Assembly: GCA_015059335.1 (NCBI GenBank)
Contig: SVAP01000001.1
Coordinates: 504,413-568,412 of the forward strand
Direction of reading: 5' to 3'
DNA from: Bacillota bacterium
Lineage (GTDB): Bacteria; Bacillota_I; Bacilli_A; RF39; UBA660
Length of the DNA: 64,000 nt
The first letter of the stretch is position 1. Each line of letters starts with the position of its first letter. Below the pieces are notes generated by a model. That model saw only the letters and a program-made list of their open reading frames with translations. It did not search any database and was not told the origin of the DNA. This document shows, in pieces, positions 62,185 through 64,000 of this stretch. Position numbers and translations under genes: made by a program.

Positions 62185-64000
62185 GTGATTAGTTTAAACT
62201 GGGTTAAAGATTATATCGATATAGAAAATGAAGATTTAAAAGAATTAGCTGTTAAAATTACAAAAGCCGGAGTAAACGTTGAAGCAGTTATTAGCAAAAG
62301 AATTGAAAATTTAGTAATTGGTGAAGTAATAGAATGTGTTGATCATCCTGATAGTGACCATTTACATGTATGTAAGGTAAATATTGGTAATGAGATAACA
62401 CAAATTGTATGTGGTGCAGCAAATGTTAGAACAGGAATTAAAGTATTAGTTGCGCTTCCTGGTTGTACTTTACCTGGTGATTTTACTATTAAAGCAGGTA
62501 AAATTAGAGGTGTGGAATCTAATGGTATGATTTGTGCTTTATTTGAACTTGGTTTAGAGGAAAAAACAGAAGAAAATTATTCGAAAGGTATAGCTGAATT
62601 AGATACTACTTTAGAACCTGGTACCGATGCTAATATATATTTAGGTACAAATGATACATTATATGAATTAGATGTTCATAAACATCGTAATAATGACTGT
62701 TATTATCACATTGGTTTTGCTTATGAAATAGCTTCCATCTTAAATAAAAAAGTTACTTTACCAGAAAGTAATTACAAAGAAATTAATGATGATGTTAAAA
62801 ATTATATAACACTAAATGTTGAAACTCACAAATGTCCATATTATACTGCTAAGATGGTTACAGATATAGAAATTGGTGAATCTCCAGAATTTATTAAAAA
62901 TAGATTAATATCAGCTGGTATGCGTCCAATTAATAATGTTGTAGATATTTCTAATTATGTAATGTTAGAATATGGTCAACCTCTTCACTTTTTTGATAAG
63001 GATAAATTAGGAGATAAAATTCTTGTTAGAAACGCAAACAATAATGAAGAAATTGTTACATTGGATGGTCAAACTAGAATATTAAAAGAATCTGATATTG
63101 TAATTACTGATGGAAGTAAACCAGTATGTATTGCTGGTGTTATGGGTGGAGAAAACACAGATGTAGATTCTAACACTAAAAACATTTTAATTGAAAGTGC
63201 AATATTTGATGCTGTAAGTATTAGATATACTGCTTCTAATTTAAATTTAAAAAGTGAAGCATCAATAAGATACGGTAAAGGATTGAATTATGAATATACT
63301 AATTTAGCGCTAGATAGAGCTTGCTATTTACTTGAAAAATATGCTAATGCTAAAGTGTTATCTGGTAAATTAGTACATGATAAAGTAGATAAAACTGAAA
63401 AGAAAGTTACATTTAATACTGAACAAATTAATACATTACTTGGTATAACACTTAGCGATGATGATGTTGAAACAGAATTAAATAGATTAGACTTCCCATA
63501 TGAAATAACTAATTTGGGATTTGTTGTTACAATACCAAGAAGAAGATTAGATATTGATCCAAATATTAATGATATCGCAGAAGAAATAGGAAGATTATAT
63601 GGATATCACAATTTAGTGTCTACTTTACCTCGTGTTACAACAAAACGTGGAGTATATGTTGGTGATGTTGGTATACGTAAACAAATATCTAAAAGACTTA
63701 GAACACTTGGTTTGAATGAAACTAAAAATTATACATTAGTTAGTAAGGAAATGGCTTCTAAATTTAACTATTACAATAAAGAACAAGTTATTTTACCAAA
63801 TCCAATGAGTATGGATAAATCAGTTGTAAGAACAAGTCTATTACCTTCATTAATCAATGTGTACGAATATAATAAAGCGCGTAATGTTAAAGATATATTT
63901 ATCTATGAAATAGCAAAAACATACGATGTTAATTATACCGAAGAAAGTAAAATTGCAATTCTTATGAAAGGTAATTATATTACTAATGAATGGCAAGGAA
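62185..64000 (+). CDS. pheT: Phenylalanyl-tRNA synthetase beta subunit (partial, runs off the window)
   Basis: About 605 codons of an expected 800 are present, starting at GTG 62185 with ISLNWVKDYIDIENEDL. Domains in order are the tRNA-binding OB fold (about 40-150, with HPDSDHLHVCKV and VCGAANVRTG), the B3/4 editing domain (ISNYVMLEYGQPLHFFD and IAGVMGGE), the B5 domain (about 395-470) and the start of the synthetase-like core (PNPMSMDKSVVRTSLLPSL). The 3' end is outside the window. Confidence 0.95.
   Translation, partial: MISLNWVKDYIDIENEDLKELAVKITKAGVNVEAVISKRIENLVIGEVIECVDHPDSDHLHVCKVNIGNEITQIVCGAANVRTGIKVLVALPGCTLPGDFTIKAGKIRGVESNGMICALFELGLEEKTEENYSKGIAELDTTLEPGTDANIYLGTNDTLYELDVHKHRNNDCYYHIGFAYEIASILNKKVTLPESNYKEINDDVKNYITLNVETHKCPYYTAKMVTDIEIGESPEFIKNRLISAGMRPINNVVDISNYVMLEYGQPLHFFDKDKLGDKILVRNANNNEEIVTLDGQTRILKESDIVITDGSKPVCIAGVMGGENTDVDSNTKNILIESAIFDAVSIRYTASNLNLKSEASIRYGKGLNYEYTNLALDRACYLLEKYANAKVLSGKLVHDKVDKTEKKVTFNTEQINTLLGITLSDDDVETELNRLDFPYEITNLGFVVTIPRRRLDIDPNINDIAEEIGRLYGYHNLVSTLPRVTTKRGVYVGDVGIRKQISKRLRTLGLNETKNYTLVSKEMASKFNYYNKEQVILPNPMSMDKSVVRTSLLPSLINVYEYNKARNVKDIFIYEIAKTYDVNYTEESKIAILMKGNYITNEWQG

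Overview
The window comes from a very AT-rich bacterium (roughly 25-30% GC by eye) that uses the standard genetic code: TGA acts as a stop, for example in ldh, and Trp is TGG. Gene content points to the Bacilli side of the Bacillota: ylbJ/ylbL/ylbM(tmcAL)/ylbN-rpmF, yqeG-yqeH, ytqA/ytqB, yqeY, two T-box leaders and a clear sigma-K gene with a pro-sequence. It looks like an uncultured gut-type, fermentative, possibly spore-forming lineage near the Erysipelotrichia/RF39 branches. The species assignment is inference. No rRNA, CRISPR array or replication origin is visible.

Layout. 1-2.8 kb is the end of a mobile element: a large serine recombinase whose 3' end runs into a 5'-disrupted ORF6N/PLD gene. 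2.8-13.8 kb is chromosomal: a ZIP metal transporter, tmcAL, a tRNA-CAT, ldh, a PfkB kinase, an Smr protein, a membrane-anchored surface protein, parC-yqeY, and a fused ytqA-ytqB (radical SAM plus tRNA methyltransferase). 13.8-15.06 kb is a 1.2-kb cassette bounded by a perfect 40-bp direct repeat of the 3' end of sigK. It holds a DinD/Bro-N-type gene behind a promoter overlapped by a LexA-like box. 15-23 kb holds sigK, a polysaccharide deacetylase, yqeG-yqeH, an rnfC-rnfD-like pair and a ClpX-like ATPase.

23.3-47.7 kb is rich in surface machinery. A type IV pilus/competence-like set (pilB, two prepilin-like genes, pilC, pilD) is interspersed with a Tad/Flp locus (two tadE-like genes, tadZ, tadA, tadB, tadC, and a detached flp pilin at 47.5 kb). 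pilD is the only prepilin peptidase seen and probably serves both. Between these lie ylbJ, ylbL, a serine hydrolase, ylbN-rpmF, a T-box(Leu)-controlled operon with leuS, a second sporulation-type sigma factor, a glycosyltransferase, tspO, parE and rpmB.

47.8-54 kb carries lepA, a hemW-like gene, an HD hydrolase and the dTMP operon thyA-folA-tmk. 54.07-54.71 kb is a seven-tRNA operon (Leu, Ser, fMet, Asp, Phe, Arg, Pro). 54.8-60.2 kb has membrane and secreted proteins, including an 816-aa protein that joins a TasA/SipW-type N-terminus to modules resembling phage tail proteins. The window ends in a T-box(Phe)-controlled operon: an alpha/beta hydrolase, pheS and the first three quarters of pheT.
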